Below, piece after piece: positions 9,846-21,839 of a stretch of 64,000 nucleotides of DNA. The translations under genes and the position numbers were made by a program. Within the stretch, counting starts at the first letter, position 1. Every line of letters starts with the position of its first letter. The DNA is from Niveispirillum sp. SYP-B3756 (GTDB lineage: Bacteria > Pseudomonadota > Alphaproteobacteria > Azospirillales > Azospirillaceae). The DNA is taken from assembly GCF_009495745.1 (NCBI RefSeq), contig NZ_WIDQ01000003.1:496001-560000 (forward strand), read 5' to 3'. The notes under the pieces are model-generated. The model made no database searches and had not been told where the DNA came from. It saw nothing but the letters and a program-made list of their open reading frames with translations.

Positions 9846-11083
9846 CGGTCAATCTCTCCGAACACGATGTCCATGGAGCCGATGATCGCCACGGCATCGG
9901 CGAGCATGTGGCCCTTGGACATGAAATCCATCGCCTGCAGGTGCGAGAAACCGGTCGGGCGGATCTTGCAGCGGTACGGGCGGTTGGTGCCATCGGACAC
10001 CAGATAGACGCCCAGCTCACCCTTCGGCGATTCGGTCGCCGTATAGGTCTCGCCGGCCGGCACGTGGTAGCCCTCGGTATACAGCTTGAAATGATGGATC
10101 AGGGATTCCATCGACCGCTTCATTTCGCCACGCGAGGGCGGCGACACCTTGCGGTCATTCACCTTCACCGGGCCCGGCGTCTTGGACAGCTTGTCCAGCG
10201 CCTGACGCATGATGGAGATGGATTGCTTCATCTCCTCCATCCGCACCAGATAGCGGGCGTAGCAGTCGCCGGTCAGGCCGACCGGAATGTCGAAATCGAA
10301 TTCTTCGTAGCTGTCATAGGGCTGCGCCTTGCGCAGATCCCAGGCCACATTGGAACCGCGCAGCATCGGGCCACTGAAGCCCCAGGCCAGCGCGTCGGCG
10401 GCGCTGACGACGCCGATATCGACGGTGCGCTGCTTGAACACGCGGTTCTCACTCAGCAGGTTCTCCAGGTCGCTGTAGAACTTGGGGAACCGCTCCGTAT
10501 ATTCGAAAATATCGTCCGCCAAACCCGCCGGCAGGTCCAGATTGACCCCACCGGGGCGGAAATAGTTGGCATGCATACGAGCGCCCGACACGCGCTCGTA
10601 GAATTCCATCAGTTTCTCGCGCTCTTCAAAGCCCCACAGCGCCGGCGTGATGGCACCAACGTCGAGCGCGAAGGTCGTCAGATTCAGCAGATGGTTCAGA
10701 ACACGCGTCAGCTCAGCATAGAGCACGCGAATATATTGGCCACGCTTGGGCGGGGTGATGCCCAGCAGCTTCTCCACCGACAAAACCCAGGTGTGCTCCA
10801 TCGACATCGGGGACACATAATCCAACCGGTCGAAATAGGGCGTTGCCTGAGTATAGGTCTTGTACTCGATCAGCTTTTCGGTGCCGCGGTGCAGCAGACC
10901 GATATGCGGATCGGCGCGTTCGACGATTTCGCCGTCCATCTCCATCACCAGGCGCAGCACACCATGCGCTGCCGGGTGCTGGGGGCCGAAATTCATCGTC
11001 AGCGGCTTGATCTGCACTTCACCGGGCTGGCCGGCGGTGGCGATCCCGGCACCTGTCTGGGTTGCGACGTTGGTCGTTGCCAT
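9842..11083 (-). CDS. nuoD: NADH-quinone oxidoreductase subunit D (49 kDa)
   Basis: This subunit builds the quinone site together with NuoB and NuoH and descends from the large subunit of NiFe hydrogenases. It is 413 residues. Typical blocks are [51 protein letters not shown] and [20 protein letters not shown]. The ATG at 11081-11083 is chosen over an in-frame extension to 11152 because the extension is basic and overlaps the nuoC end. The N-terminal 20 residues are a Thr/Ala-rich leader before the conserved core. Confidence 0.97.
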   Translation of the reverse strand: MATTNVATQTGAGIATAGQPGEVQIKPLTMNFGPQHPAAHGVLRLVMEMDGEIVERADPHIGLLHRGTEKLIEYKTYTQATPYFDRLDYVSPMSMEHTWVLSVEKLLGITPPKRGQYIRVLYAELTRVLNHLLNLTTFALDVGAITPALWGFEEREKLMEFYERVSGARMHANYFRPGGVNLDLPAGLADDIFEYTERFPKFYSDLENLLSENRVFKQRTVDIGVVSAADALAWGFSGPMLRGSNVAWDLRKAQPYDSYEEFDFDIPVGLTGDCYARYLVRMEEMKQSISIMRQALDKLSKTPGPVKVNDRKVSPPSRGEMKRSMESLIHHFKLYTEGYHVPAGETYTATESPKGELGVYLVSDGTNRPYRCKIRPTGFSHLQAMDFMSKGHMLADAVAIIGSMDIVFGEIDR

Positions 11084-11096
11084 TGGGACGGCCCCC

Positions 11097-11738
11097 TTAA
11101 CGCTTAGCCGCGGGCGTCGGCGCGCCCAGCGGAATGACAGCCTTCTCATCACCCGGCAACTGCACGTCGGTCATGCCTTCCCAGGGAGAGAGGAAATCGA
11201 AGGTGCGGAAATCCTGCCGCAGGGTCACCGGCTCATAGACGACGCGCTTCTGCTCTTCGTCGTAGCGTAGCTCGACATAGCCGGTCAGCGGGAAGTCCTT
11301 GCGCAGCGGATGCCCCTCGAAACCGTAATCGGTGAGGATGCGGCGCAGGTCCGGGTTATCGGCAAAGAAAATACCGTAAAGATCCCAGGCCTCGCGCTCA
11401 AACCAGCCCGCAACCGGATAGAGGGAGACGACGGAGGGCACAGGCGTGTCCTCATCCGTCGTCACCTTTACCCGGATACGGTGGTTATGCTTGACGCTCA
11501 GCAGGTTGTAGACCACCTCGAACCGCTCAGGGCGGCTGGGATAGTCCACGCCGGCGATGTCGGCCAGCATCTCGCAGCGGGTCGTCGAGTCGTCGCGCAG
11601 GAACTGGATGCCACGCAACGCGCCTTCGCGCGTCAGCGTCACCATCAATTCACCATACGCCACCTCGGTCTTCACCACAGCAGCGCCCAGGGCACCACTG
11701 ATATAGTCACCGAGTTCTTTCAGGGCCTCATCGCTCAT
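11097..11738 (-). CDS. nuoC: NADH-quinone oxidoreductase subunit C (30 kDa)
   Basis: This is a structural subunit of the complex I connecting module. It is 213 residues from the ATG at 11736-11738; a TTG six bases upstream is a less likely start. The signature block [20 protein letters not shown] and the following [20 protein letters not shown] identify the respiratory-chain 30-kDa family. The C-terminus [13 protein letters not shown] is also typical. NuoC and NuoD are separate genes here, not the fused NuoCD form of enterobacteria. Confidence 0.96.
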   Translation of the reverse strand: MSDEALKELGDYISGALGAAVVKTEVAYGELMVTLTREGALRGIQFLRDDSTTRCEMLADIAGVDYPSRPERFEVVYNLLSVKHNHRIRVKVTTDEDTPVPSVVSLYPVAGWFEREAWDLYGIFFADNPDLRRILTDYGFEGHPLRKDFPLTGYVELRYDEEQKRVVYEPVTLRQDFRTFDFLSPWEGMTDVQLPGDEKAVIPLGAPTPAAKR

Positions 11739-11773
11739 AGCCAAGCGTCCTACAAACCGTCTTTAGCCAAAAC

Positions 11774-12346
11774 TCAGGCGCGGATCAGGCGATTGCCGCC
11801 CTTGATCTTCTTCTGCAATTGCAGAATGCCGTAGACCAGCGCCTCGGCGGTCGGCGGGCAGCCGGGAACATAGATATCCACCGGCACGATGCGGTCGCAG
11901 CCGCGCACGACGGAGTAGGAATAATGGTAATAGCCGCCGCCATTGGCGCAGCTACCCATGGAGATGACCCACCGCGGCTCCGCCATCTGGTCATAGACCT
12001 TGCGCAGCGCCGGGGCCATCTTGTTGCAAAGGGTGCCGGCAACGATCATCACGTCCGACTGACGCGGGCTGGGGCGCGGAATCACACCGAACCGATCCAG
12101 ATCGTAGCGCGCCATGTAGGAATGGATCATCTCCACCGCGCAGCAGGCCAGACCGAAGGTCATCGGCCACAGCGAACCGGTGCGCGCCCAGGTCACAAGA
12201 TCATCCATCTTGGCGACGATGAAGCCCTTATCCTCGATCTCCGTCGTGACGGCCTTCAAATAGGCGTCCTGAGCGGAACCGGGCGGCAGCGGGCTGGTGT
12301 TGGTCACGACACTGTTGGCGTTGCCGGTGACGAGATTGTTGCTCAT
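11774..12346 (-). CDS. nuoB: NADH-quinone oxidoreductase subunit B (cluster N2)
   Basis: This subunit holds the terminal cluster N2 that reduces quinone. It is 190 residues. The ligands are visible as the tandem cysteines in [20 protein letters not shown], the cysteine in [14 protein letters not shown], and [15 protein letters not shown]. The ATG at 12344-12346 gives [14 protein letters not shown], a short divergent leader before the core. The frame is open to 12415, but no good ribosome site supports a longer form. It lies 34 nt after nuoA. Confidence 0.97.
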   Translation of the reverse strand: MSNNLVTGNANSVVTNTSPLPPGSAQDAYLKAVTTEIEDKGFIVAKMDDLVTWARTGSLWPMTFGLACCAVEMIHSYMARYDLDRFGVIPRPSPRQSDVMIVAGTLCNKMAPALRKVYDQMAEPRWVISMGSCANGGGYYHYSYSVVRGCDRIVPVDIYVPGCPPTAEALVYGILQLQKKIKGGNRLIRA

Positions 12347-12380
12347 GGCGCTGTTGCTCCCTGGCGGCGCGGAAACGGGA

Positions 12381-12761
12381 TCACTCCCACTCCAGCGCGC
12401 CCTTCTTCCATTCATAGATGAAGCCGACGGTCAGGATGCCCAGGAAGACCATCATCGACCAGAAACCGAACATCCCGATGCCACCCAGGGAAATAGCCCA
12501 GGGAAACAGGAACGCCACTTCCAGATCGAAGATGATGAACAGGATGGCAACCAGATAGAAACGCACATCGAATTTGCTGCGCGCATCGTCGAACGCTTCG
12601 AAACCGCATTCGTAGGCAGAGAGCTTCTCGCTATCCGGCTTCTTGGGGCCCACCAGCATGGCGGCACCAACCATCGCACCGGCGATCACGGTAGCGATAA
12701 CCAGGAAGACCAGGATCGGGAGATATTGCACCAACAGCGGGTTGGACAACGGATCGGACAT
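12381..12761 (-). CDS. nuoA: NADH-quinone oxidoreductase subunit A
   Basis: This first gene of the operon encodes the three-helix ND3 homologue of complex I. It is 126 residues from the ATG at 12759-12761; a GTG six bases upstream is an alternative. The conserved loop and helix [20 protein letters not shown], followed by [20 protein letters not shown], are intact. A tRNA block with its own terminator lies upstream, so the operon promoter should be between about 12770 and 13130. Confidence 0.96.
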   Translation of the reverse strand: MSDPLSNPLLVQYLPILVFLVIATVIAGAMVGAAMLVGPKKPDSEKLSAYECGFEAFDDARSKFDVRFYLVAILFIIFDLEVAFLFPWAISLGGIGMFGFWSMMVFLGILTVGFIYEWKKGALEWE

Positions 12762-12767
12762 CGTCAC

Positions 12768-13130
12768 ACCGTTTCAGCCTGGGCTTATGCCACGTCGCAC
12801 TACCGGTCCGTATTAACGGGCCGGTTGGACATATGGCAAAACCGCAGGCGGTTCATGGACTGGCAGGCTTGCGAGGGACACCCCAAGCCCAACGGAATAT
12901 AGGCCCCTGCCCCGCACAAAGGAAAGCGAATTACGCCATTTTTTGGCCTGAGAAACGTTCTCAACTCCATGGAAATGGTTGGCTTTCCGCCTTTTGATGC
13001 GCTGCGGCAAGGCAGCCTTGCATGGACGGTGAGGCTGGCGTGAAATTGCCTGCTCCAACGTCCCTGTATGCCTGTACCCGCACCGGAGACCCGATGATGG
13101 ACACAGGCGACAAACCCATGATCAAAAAGC
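12768..13130. other. Intergenic: nuo operon upstream region
   Basis: No gene is supported here; short open frames on both strands lack family resemblance and ribosome sites. The stretch should contain the nuo promoter, but I could not identify convincing -35/-10 boxes. An inverted repeat with nine-base arms (ACCGGTCCG and CGGGCCGGT, TATTAA between) occupies 12802-12825, about 40 bp upstream of nuoA. Confidence 0.4.
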
Positions 13131-13173
13131 AAAAAAGCCGTACAGAACGCTGGCGGCGCTCTACGGCTTTTTG
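13131..13173 (-). terminator. Rho-independent terminator after the tRNA-Asp array
   Basis: On the minus strand AAAAGCCGTA and TACGGCTTTT pair across a 19-nt GC-rich loop and are followed by TTGCTTTTT. It lies 25 nt downstream of the last tRNA-Asp. Confidence 0.8.
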
Positions 13174-13198
13174 CATCAAGTTATCGCATGTAAGGAAG

Positions 13199-13275
<77 letters not shown>

Positions 13276-13349
13276 GCAGGGTGGGAAGTTTTACCGCCCC
13301 TTCCTAAGGGCATTGTCTTTAGGGCGCCATCACCCTTTGTCATAGGGGG

Positions 13350-13426
<77 letters not shown>

Positions 13427-13465
13427 ACAGCAAAACCAGTCTGCTGGCTTAAACCTCGTGGAGAG

Positions 13466-13542
<77 letters not shown>

Positions 13543-13705
13543 TTAACTCTTCCCGGCGCCGTCGTTTCGTTTCCGATCACCCCGTCGCCGTGAGGTGGGC
13601 GGGTGTATAAGCGACCCACCCACCCTTGTCAAACATGAAATCGCTTTTTTTTGAAAATCCTTTCTTTCGACCACAAACCCAGAAGCAAGCCATGGGGCGT
13701 AGACA

Positions 13706-13738
13706 GAAAAAAGGCCACCCGATGTCAACCGGCGGCCT
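13706..13738 (-). terminator. Terminator after tRNA-Val
   Basis: The minus strand forms AGGCCGCC/GGTGGCCT (eight pairs with one G-T) and then runs into TTTTTTCTGTC. It lies 27 nt past tRNA-Val and separates it from the tRNA-Asp array. Confidence 0.75.
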
Positions 13739-13764
13739 GATTCATCAGATATTTCAAGAGGAAA

Positions 13765-13839
13765 TGGTGGGCGGTGAGGGAGTCGAACCCCCGACCTGCG
13801 GTGTGTAAAACCGAAGCTCTACCTCTGAGCTAACCGCCC
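13765..13839 (-). tRNA. tRNA-Val (TAC)
   Basis: This 75-nt cloverleaf begins GGGCGGTTAGCTCAGAGG on the minus strand, has anticodon loop TTTACAC (anticodon TAC) and encoded CCA. The outermost anticodon-stem pair (27-43) is a T-C mismatch; the rest of the fold is regular. Confidence 0.95.
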
Positions 13840-13904
13840 GAACCATTTGCGGGGGCGACATTAGCGGCGTCGCGTAAAGAATCAACCCCGTTCTTCATCT
13901 AAGC

Positions 13905-13944
13905 CATAAAAAAGAAAACGGGCGTGCCTTCTGGCCGCCCGTTT
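13905..13944 (-). terminator. Terminator after hupB
   Basis: On the minus strand AAACGGGCG and CGCCCGTTT pair across an 11-nt loop and are followed by TTCTTTTTTATGG. It is 57 nt past the hupB stop. Confidence 0.85.
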
Positions 13945-14000
13945 CATCATCAAATGGGTACACCCGGCCGGAATCCGGCCGGAAGCATCCAAACGCCAGA

Positions 14001-14273
14001 TCAGTTCAGCGCGTCCTTCAGGCCCTTGCCGGGCTTGAACTTCGGCTGCTTGCTGGCGGAGATGGCGATCTTCTCACCGGTGCGGGGATTACGGCCTTCG
14101 GAAGCCGCACGCTCGGCAACGGCGAAGGTGCCGAAACCAACCAAACGCACTTCGTCGCCCTTCTGCAGCGCGCCGGTGATCCCATCGAAGACCGCATCCA
14201 CGGCCTTATTCGCGTCCGCCTTGGACAAACCAGCCGCTTCGGCGACCACGGCAACGAGATCGTTCTTGTTCAC
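14001..14273 (-). CDS. hupB: HU family DNA-binding protein
   Basis: This is a 90-residue nucleoid protein that bends DNA as a dimer. The N-terminal helices MNKNDLVAVVAEAAGLSKAD are followed by the beta-arm signature GFGTFAVAERAASEGRNPRT and the terminal KFKPGKGLKDAL. It lies downstream of lon on the same strand, an arrangement common in proteobacteria. The 143-nt gap to lon contains an eight-pair stem (CCGCTGCC/GGCAGCGG, about 14350-14387) without a clear T-tract, so partial read-through from lon is possible. A terminator follows hupB. Confidence 0.97.
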   Translation of the reverse strand: MNKNDLVAVVAEAAGLSKADANKAVDAVFDGITGALQKGDEVRLVGFGTFAVAERAASEGRNPRTGEKIAISASKQPKFKPGKGLKDALN

Positions 14274-14416
14274 TTAAGGCCCCCCTCATCAAGAGAGTAT
14301 CGGTTGCGCGTGCCCGAACGGCATGTCCAGGCACAAAGAGATTGGATACCGCTGCCGACGCCCACAATGGTCGGGGGGGCAGCGGGAACCCAATTCACAC
14401 GATTTCCTGATCCACT

Positions 14417-16825
<2,409 letters not shown>

Positions 16826-16931
16826 ATCTATCTGCCTTCTGATCTCAATGCACCGCCAGCCCCGCTGGGCCTGGACCCGACCGCCCGCCCCAGATGGGCA
16901 CGGCAATGAACGGTGGGTGACGGTTCAGTTG

Positions 16932-16965
16932 TTAACGTGGCACAGGGGTGTGCCCCCTTCAAGGG
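16932..16965 (-). promoter_or_regulatory. Candidate RpoH-type promoter of lon
   Basis: The minus strand reads CCCTTGAA (16965-16958), a full match to the sigma-32 -35 element. The -10 part is weak: CCACGTTAA lies 17 nt further on and fits the consensus poorly. lon is a classic heat-shock gene and an rpoH-type gene is in this window. Confidence 0.3.
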
Positions 16966-17039
16966 CTTGAACCGTGGCCAACGCGCACTAAAGGTCAGGG
17001 TAGGCGGATAAAGCGGTCTGTTCCGGGGGCGGAAAAATA

Positions 17040-17076
17040 CAAAAAGGGCTGTCCGATCTTCACGGACAGCCCTTTG
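17040..17076 (-). terminator. Terminator after the oxidase subunit IV gene
   Basis: AAAGGGCTGTCCG and CGGACAGCCCTTT pair on the minus strand with a short loop and are followed by TTGTATTTTT. It lies 36 nt past the stop codon of the small gene upstream. Confidence 0.85.
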
Positions 17077-17112
17077 AGCGGCGTTCAATCGATTAAAACC
17101 GATTCGAAATAC

Positions 17113-17337
17113 TTATATCTTACCCAGCAGGGCCAGAATGGCCGTAGCAACCCAGCCGATCAGCATGAAGAAGACCGCATAGCCCCAGCCCACGGCAAAA
17201 TGCAGCATGAACATCAGCAAGATCAGCGTGACGCAGATGATGCTGATGGTGGTGAAGCGGGTGAAGGAATGCCACCCTTCCGCATGTTCGCGCACAAGCT
17301 TGTCATTGACGACCACCGGTCCGTGGCTGCCTGCCAT
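17113..17337 (-). CDS. Bacterial aa3-type cytochrome c oxidase subunit IV
   Basis: This 74-residue single-helix peptide belongs to the small subunit IV family found with alphaproteobacterial aa3 oxidases. The N-terminus contains EHAEGWHSFTRFTTISIICV, and the remainder is two hydrophobic stretches ending WVATAILALLGKI. The start at 17335-17337 is set by the strong CAGGGAGGAAGA ribosome site; an in-frame extension to 17403 lacks one. It stands alone with its own terminator, away from any other oxidase gene in this window. The family call rests on length and the helix pattern. Confidence 0.8.
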   Translation of the reverse strand: MAGSHGPVVVNDKLVREHAEGWHSFTRFTTISIICVTLILLMFMLHFAVGWGYAVFFMLIGWVATAILALLGKI

Positions 17338-17435
17338 GATTCTTCCTCCCTGAACGTCATATCGACCAGTTATGTCAATTATGTACAGGCGGAACGGTTC
17401 CATGCCAAGGGGGGATATGCTGACCAGTAAAGGGA

Positions 17436-17894
17436 CTAGCGGATATCCTTCACCAGCCGCAGCGTCTCTTCTCCATAACCCTGCCGGGCATAGAAGGCGC
17501 GGCCACGCGCATTGCTGGCGAACACATCCAGGGCCACGGTGGCATAGCCCTGCTCACGGGCCCAGGATTCCACCGCCGCCATCAGGGCGGCGGCCACCCC
17601 CCTGCCCTCGGCCTCCGGGGTAACGGCCAGCAGCGGCACATAGGCGCATTGCCGATCGGTGAAGATATCCAGTTGCGGCTCAGCATGGATGAAGCCCAGC
17701 CGTTCATCCCCGTCGCAGGCGATGAAGGTGACGGCACCGGGCCGGGGGGCTTCCAGCGTTTCATGCATGAAGGCGCGCTGGAAATGCATCACCTCTTCCC
17801 CCGTGCGCCAGGCCAGATCGGCCACCCCGGCCAGACGCGGGGCCTGGGCATGGATGAAAGGCAGATCGTCGGCGGTGGCGGGGCGGATGATCAT
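17436..17894 (-). CDS. GNAT family N-acetyltransferase
   Basis: This 152-residue single-domain protein is predicted to transfer an acetyl group from acetyl-CoA; the substrate is unknown. It begins MIIRPATADDLPFIHA. The acetyl-CoA motif A appears as TPEAEGRGVAAALMAAVESW, and ALDVFASNARGRAFYARQGY gives motif B with the conserved asparagine and tyrosine. It lies 13 nt after purN on the same strand and so may be the last gene of the purMN transcript. Confidence 0.9.
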   Translation of the reverse strand: MIIRPATADDLPFIHAQAPRLAGVADLAWRTGEEVMHFQRAFMHETLEAPRPGAVTFIACDGDERLGFIHAEPQLDIFTDRQCAYVPLLAVTPEAEGRGVAAALMAAVESWAREQGYATVALDVFASNARGRAFYARQGYGEETLRLVKDIR

Positions 17895-17907
17895 CGGATT
17901 TTAGCCG

Positions 17908-18561
17908 CTAAGAGGACGATGCCACGGGGCAGATCACCGGGGCCGGCACCTCTGCCGCTTCTATATGGACGACCGCCCCTTCCACCCGCACCCGTCCCTC
18001 ACCGATCAGCCGCACGGCCAGGGGATAGGCCTGATGTTCCTGCACCAGCACGCGGGCGGCCAGATCGTCCGGATTGTCGCCGGTCAGCACCGGAACGGCG
18101 GCCTGCACGATGATCGGGCCTTCATCCATCACCTCGCGCACGTAATGCACGGTGCAGCCATGGAAGCGCACGCCAGCGGCCAGCGCGCGGGCATGAGTGT
18201 CGACACCGGGGAAGGAAGGCAGCAGCGACGGGTGGATGTTGATCAGCCGATCATGCCAATGGGCGACGAATCCACCCGTCAGCAGCCGCATGAAACCCGC
18301 CAGACAGACCAGCCCGACGCCGGCCTGTTCCAAGGCCGCCGTCATCGCCGCTTCATGCGCCGGCTTGTCGACGAAATCCTTCGGCTTCAGCACCAGGCTG
18401 GGGATGCCGGCGGCGGCGGCACGGGCCAGCCCGCCGGCATCGGCCTTGTTGGAGATGACCAAAGCCACCTCCGCCGGGAAATCCGGATCGCGGCAGGCGT
18501 CGATCAGGGCCTGCAGGTTCGACCCCCGGCCGGAGATCAGGACGCCCAGGCGCAGCTTCAC
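17908..18561 (-). CDS. purN: Phosphoribosylglycinamide formyltransferase
   Basis: This enzyme transfers formyl from 10-formyl-THF to GAR, the third step of purine synthesis. It is 217 residues. [11 protein letters not shown] near residue 11 binds phosphate, and [20 protein letters not shown] carries the catalytic Asn and His; the catalytic Asp is in [13 protein letters not shown]. The GTG at 18559-18561 is chosen because it overlaps the purM stop as GTGA; a TTG two codons upstream is the alternative. The C-terminal 15 residues are unusually Pro/Ser-rich. Confidence 0.96.
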   Translation of the reverse strand: MKLRLGVLISGRGSNLQALIDACRDPDFPAEVALVISNKADAGGLARAAAAGIPSLVLKPKDFVDKPAHEAAMTAALEQAGVGLVCLAGFMRLLTGGFVAHWHDRLINIHPSLLPSFPGVDTHARALAAGVRFHGCTVHYVREVMDEGPIIVQAAVPVLTGDNPDDLAARVLVQEHQAYPLAVRLIGEGRVRVEGAVVHIEAAEVPAPVICPVASSS

Positions 18562-19616
18562 GACCAACGCTCCAGCCCACTGATAACAACACGGTGGGCG
18601 GCAGCGTCGCGCGGCACCACGGTGCCGATGCGGCTGACCTTTTCACCCTTTTCGGTCAGCAGCGCCAGGGCTTCATCGGCCTTGTCGGCGGGGACAATGA
18701 CCACCATGCCGATGCCGCAATTGAAGGTACGAGCCATTTCCGTGGCATCCACATTGCCGGTACGCTTCAGCCAGTTGAACACCGGCAGCAATTCCCAGGC
18801 GCCGGCATCCAGATCGACGCCCAACCCGTCGGGCAGCACGCGCGGGATATTTTCCAGCAGGCCGCCGCCCGTAATATGGGCCATGGCATGGACCAGACCG
18901 GCGCGCACCGCCGCCAGCAACGGCTTGACATAGATGCGCGTCGGGGTCAGCAGGGCTTCGCCCAGGCTGCAGCCTTCATCCCAGGGGCAGGCGCTTTCAT
19001 AGGTCAGGCCGGAGACGCCCACCAGCTTGCGCACCAGCGAATAGCCGTTGGAATGCACACCGCTGGAAGCCAGACCCAGCACCACGTCACCGGCCTGCAC
19101 CTTGTCGCCCACCAGCACCTGGGAACGTTCCACGGCACCGACAGAGAAGCCGGCCAGATCATAATCGCCCTCGGCATACATGCCGGGCATTTCCGCCGTC
19201 TCCCCGCCCACCAGGGCGCAACCGGCCTGGCGGCAGCCTTCGGCGATACCGGCGACGATGGCGCGACCGGCCGTCACATCCAGCTTGCCGGTGGCGTAAT
19301 AATCCAGGAACAGCAGCGGCTCTGCCCCCTGAACCACCAGATCATTCACGCACATGGCAACCAGATCGATGCCCACCGTGTCATGGTGGTTGGCATCGAT
19401 GGCGACCTTCAGCTTGGTGCCCACGCCGTCGGTGGTGGATACCAGCAGCGGATCGTGGAAGCCGGCGGCGCGCAGATCGAACAGGGCCCCGAAGCCACCC
19501 AGCCCGGCGTCGGAGCCGGTGCGGGCCGTCGATTTCGCCAGCGGCTTGATGGCCTCGACCAGCGCATTGCCCGCATCGATATCGACACCGGCATCCCGGT
19601 AGGAATAGCTGCTCAT
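18558..19616 (-). CDS. purM: Phosphoribosylformylglycinamidine cyclo-ligase
   Basis: This AIR synthetase closes the imidazole ring in the fifth step of purine synthesis. It is 352 residues. Signatures are the N-terminal [20 protein letters not shown], the ATP-site block [40 protein letters not shown], and [13 protein letters not shown]. The ATG at 19614-19616 has AAGG 4-6 nt upstream; a more distal ATG overlaps its own GAGG. The open frame continues far upstream only because it is antisense to the DUF2066 gene. It is translationally coupled to purN. Confidence 0.96.
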   Translation of the reverse strand: MSSYSYRDAGVDIDAGNALVEAIKPLAKSTARTGSDAGLGGFGALFDLRAAGFHDPLLVSTTDGVGTKLKVAIDANHHDTVGIDLVAMCVNDLVVQGAEPLLFLDYYATGKLDVTAGRAIVAGIAEGCRQAGCALVGGETAEMPGMYAEGDYDLAGFSVGAVERSQVLVGDKVQAGDVVLGLASSGVHSNGYSLVRKLVGVSGLTYESACPWDEGCSLGEALLTPTRIYVKPLLAAVRAGLVHAMAHITGGGLLENIPRVLPDGLGVDLDAGAWELLPVFNWLKRTGNVDATEMARTFNCGIGMVVIVPADKADEALALLTEKGEKVSRIGTVVPRDAAAHRVVISGLERWS

Positions 19617-19733
19617 CGCCTTCATCCTCGCTGCTGGCGTAAAGGGGGCCGGGTGCGGTAGAACGGACCGCAACAAACCCGGCTCCGGACTGTTTAGACG
19701 GCGCCGAACATAGCAATATCGGAAGCCAAGGCA

Positions 19734-20894
19734 ATGCCGGTTCCCTGCACCCCCGCTTTGCGCAAAGTCCTGTCCGCCACCCTGACCGTCCTGGCGCTGG
19801 CCCTGCCCGCCTGGGCTGCCCCGTCGGACGATCTGTTCACGGTGCGTGATGTTTCCGTCGATGTCACGGCGGATTCGGCCACGACGGCGCGCGATCGCGG
19901 CATCCGCGACGGCCAGCGCAAGGCGTTTGAGGCTTTGTTCGACCGGCTGACCCCGGACAGCGCCCGCAGCGCCCTGTCCGGCCTGGACGGCGCCAGCATC
20001 GACCAGATGGTGCAAAGCTTTGAGGTGCAGGAGGAGCGGACCTCCGCCGTGCGTTATCTCGGCCGGCTGGCCGTCACCTTCAATGCCCAGGCGGTGCGCA
20101 ATTTCATGCGCAGCCATGGTGTCTCTTATACAGAGGTGCGGTCCAAGCCGGTGCTGGTTCTGCCGGTGGACCAGACCGGCGGCACGCCTGTGCTGTGGCA
20201 GGCGGAAACCGACTGGCGGCAAAGCTGGGCCAACCTGCCCCTGCAAGGCGGGCTGGTGCCGGTGGCCGTTCCTTATGGCGAAGCGGCGGACGTGGCGGAT
20301 GTCGGGGTGGAGCAGGCCCTGTCCGGTGATGCCGTCGCCCTGCGCCGCATCGCGGACCGCTATCAGGCGGGCGACGTGGCCGTCGCCGTGCTGACCAACA
20401 CCAGCGGCGGGGTCACCGCCACCGTCACGCTGCACCCGTCCAGCGGCAACCCGGAAAGCTTTACGGTCAGCCAGTCGACTCTAACGGCGGGTACTGACAT
20501 GGCCGCGCGCGGGAACCCAACCCTGCAGGAAGCCGTCAACAAAATCGTCGGCCGGCTGGAGGAACGCTGGACCGCCGCCAATGTGGTGGTCGGCGGGAAC
20601 GAGGGTGGGCTGAGCCTGAAGGTGCCTTTCACCGCCCAGAATGAATGGGTGGAAACCCGCCGCCGCCTTGCCAAGATTCCCACCATCACCCAAACCCGTA
20701 TTGTCTCCCTGGTGCGTGGCGGGGCAGAGCTGGAGCTGCGCTACATGGGCGGGCTGGAACAGCTGCGCAATGCCCTGGCCCAGCAGGATCTGATCTTGAG
20801 CGACAGCGGCAATAGCGGGGAGCTGCGCTGGCGCGGGGCCGCAACGGCGGCCACCAACCCGCCAGCCCCTGCTCCTGCCCCTGCGGTGCCGTAA
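19734..20894 (+). CDS. DUF2066 domain-containing exported protein
   Basis: This is a 386-residue protein of unknown function. An N-terminal signal peptide (basic start, hydrophobic [17 protein letters not shown], probable cut at AWA-AP) sends it to the periplasm. The DUF2066 region includes [20 protein letters not shown] and [11 protein letters not shown]. The C-terminus ends in a Pro/Ala-rich tail. It is divergent from purM and first in line with pgsA-like, AI-2E and hdaA genes, but a terminator follows it, so those genes probably have their own promoter. Family assignment is by pattern recognition. Confidence 0.85.
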   Translation: MPVPCTPALRKVLSATLTVLALALPAWAAPSDDLFTVRDVSVDVTADSATTARDRGIRDGQRKAFEALFDRLTPDSARSALSGLDGASIDQMVQSFEVQEERTSAVRYLGRLAVTFNAQAVRNFMRSHGVSYTEVRSKPVLVLPVDQTGGTPVLWQAETDWRQSWANLPLQGGLVPVAVPYGEAADVADVGVEQALSGDAVALRRIADRYQAGDVAVAVLTNTSGGVTATVTLHPSSGNPESFTVSQSTLTAGTDMAARGNPTLQEAVNKIVGRLEERWTAANVVVGGNEGGLSLKVPFTAQNEWVETRRRLAKIPTITQTRIVSLVRGGAELELRYMGGLEQLRNALAQQDLILSDSGNSGELRWRGAATAATNPPAPAPAPAVP

Positions 20895-20922
20895 GGCAAG
20901 GTCGCGGGCAAAGCGGTTAGGT

Positions 20923-20964
20923 CAAAAAACGGCATCGGCGCACAGGCACCGGTGCCGTTTTTTA
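20923..20964 (+). terminator. Terminator after the DUF2066 gene
   Basis: AAAAAACGGCA and TGCCGTTTTTT pair around a 20-nt loop that itself contains GGCACCGGTGCC. A run of six T follows on the plus strand. It can also act on the minus strand. Confidence 0.85.
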
Positions 20965-21233
20965 TGCCCTCCCGGTTACCGGCGGCCAAATTGCCAATGA
21001 TCAGAAGCGCTTGGCGATCCATGCACGGATTTGGACACATTATTCCTGAAACATGGGGATAATTTCATCAAAAGCGACTGGACAATGGGAACGTTATAGG
21101 AACATCTTTTCCCCAGCCGTGGATAATGGGGAATACGGGCATGGGGGTCCGGGTGGGGGCCGGGGCCTCTATAAGGCGTGAGCAAAAGCGCCTAGATTAA
21201 ATCCAGAACCTGCCCTCGCCGGATCACGCCCAG
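20965..21233. other. Intergenic: upstream of the phosphatidyltransferase gene
   Basis: No gene is supported in these 269 bp. The stretch is less GC-rich than its surroundings near 21030-21120 and should hold the promoter for the three-gene plus-strand operon ending in hdaA. A single 8-of-9 match to the DnaA-box consensus (TGTGGATAA type, here CGTGGATAA) occurs near 21119. Confidence 0.35.
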
Positions 21234-21839
21234 ATGACAACCGAAAAACCGAATCCAATGCTGCATGTGCCGAACCTGATCACAGGTGGCCGTCTGCTGG
21301 CCGTGCCGGTGACGGTATGGCTGATCTTGTCCGACCATCTAACCCTGGCTTTCTGGCTGTTCGTGCTGGCAGCCGTTTCTGACGGGCTGGACGGGATGAT
21401 TGCGCGGCTGTTCCGGGCGCGCAGCAAGCTGGGCGCCTGGCTGGACCCGCTGGCCGACAAGGCCCTGCTGGTCGGTTGTTTTGTGGCCATGGCAACGGTG
21501 GGGCTGGTGCCGCTCTGGCTGGTGGCACTGATTCTGCTGCGGGATATCACCATTATCCTGGGGCTGGCCGTACTGCTGGTGATGCTGCGGGAGCGGCTAT
21601 CCATCCAGCCGCTCTGGGTGGGCAAGCTGAATACCGCGCTGCAACTGGCCCTGGCTGCGCTGATTCTGGCCGTCTATGGCGCCCGTCTGGCCCCGGAAGA
21701 GTATGTATTGCCGGCGGAGCTGTTGGTGGCCGCCACCACGCTCTGGTCGATGGTGGCCTATGTGCTGCGCGGATTGTTCATCCTGCGTACACGTAATGCC
21801 GGGGACGATGCCGGCGACCAACCGGGAGACGCGGCATGA
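21234..21839 (+). CDS. CDP-alcohol phosphatidyltransferase family protein
   Basis: This integral-membrane enzyme should make a phospholipid head-group bond from CDP-diacylglycerol; in this family the likely product is phosphatidylglycerophosphate or cardiolipin. It is 201 residues. The family motif D-x2-DG-x2-AR-x8-G-x3-D-x3-D is complete in SDGLDGMIARLFRARSKLGA followed by WLDPLADK (residues about 48-75). Five to six helices are visible. It shares the fold of PgsA, but I cannot separate PgsA from PgsA2/cardiolipin-synthase types by eye. Its stop overlaps the next start (ATGA). Confidence 0.85.
   Translation: MTTEKPNPMLHVPNLITGGRLLAVPVTVWLILSDHLTLAFWLFVLAAVSDGLDGMIARLFRARSKLGAWLDPLADKALLVGCFVAMATVGLVPLWLVALILLRDITIILGLAVLLVMLRERLSIQPLWVGKLNTALQLALAALILAVYGARLAPEEYVLPAELLVAATTLWSMVAYVLRGLFILRTRNAGDDAGDQPGDAA

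Noticed and set aside
19617-20435. In-frame N-terminal extension of purM
   Set aside because: It is antisense to the DUF2066 gene, and purM homologues start at [10 protein letters not shown].
21110-21130. DnaA box near hdaA suggesting a replication origin
   Set aside because: Only one imperfect 9-mer is present and there is no cluster, no AT-rich unwinding element and no hemE/parAB context.
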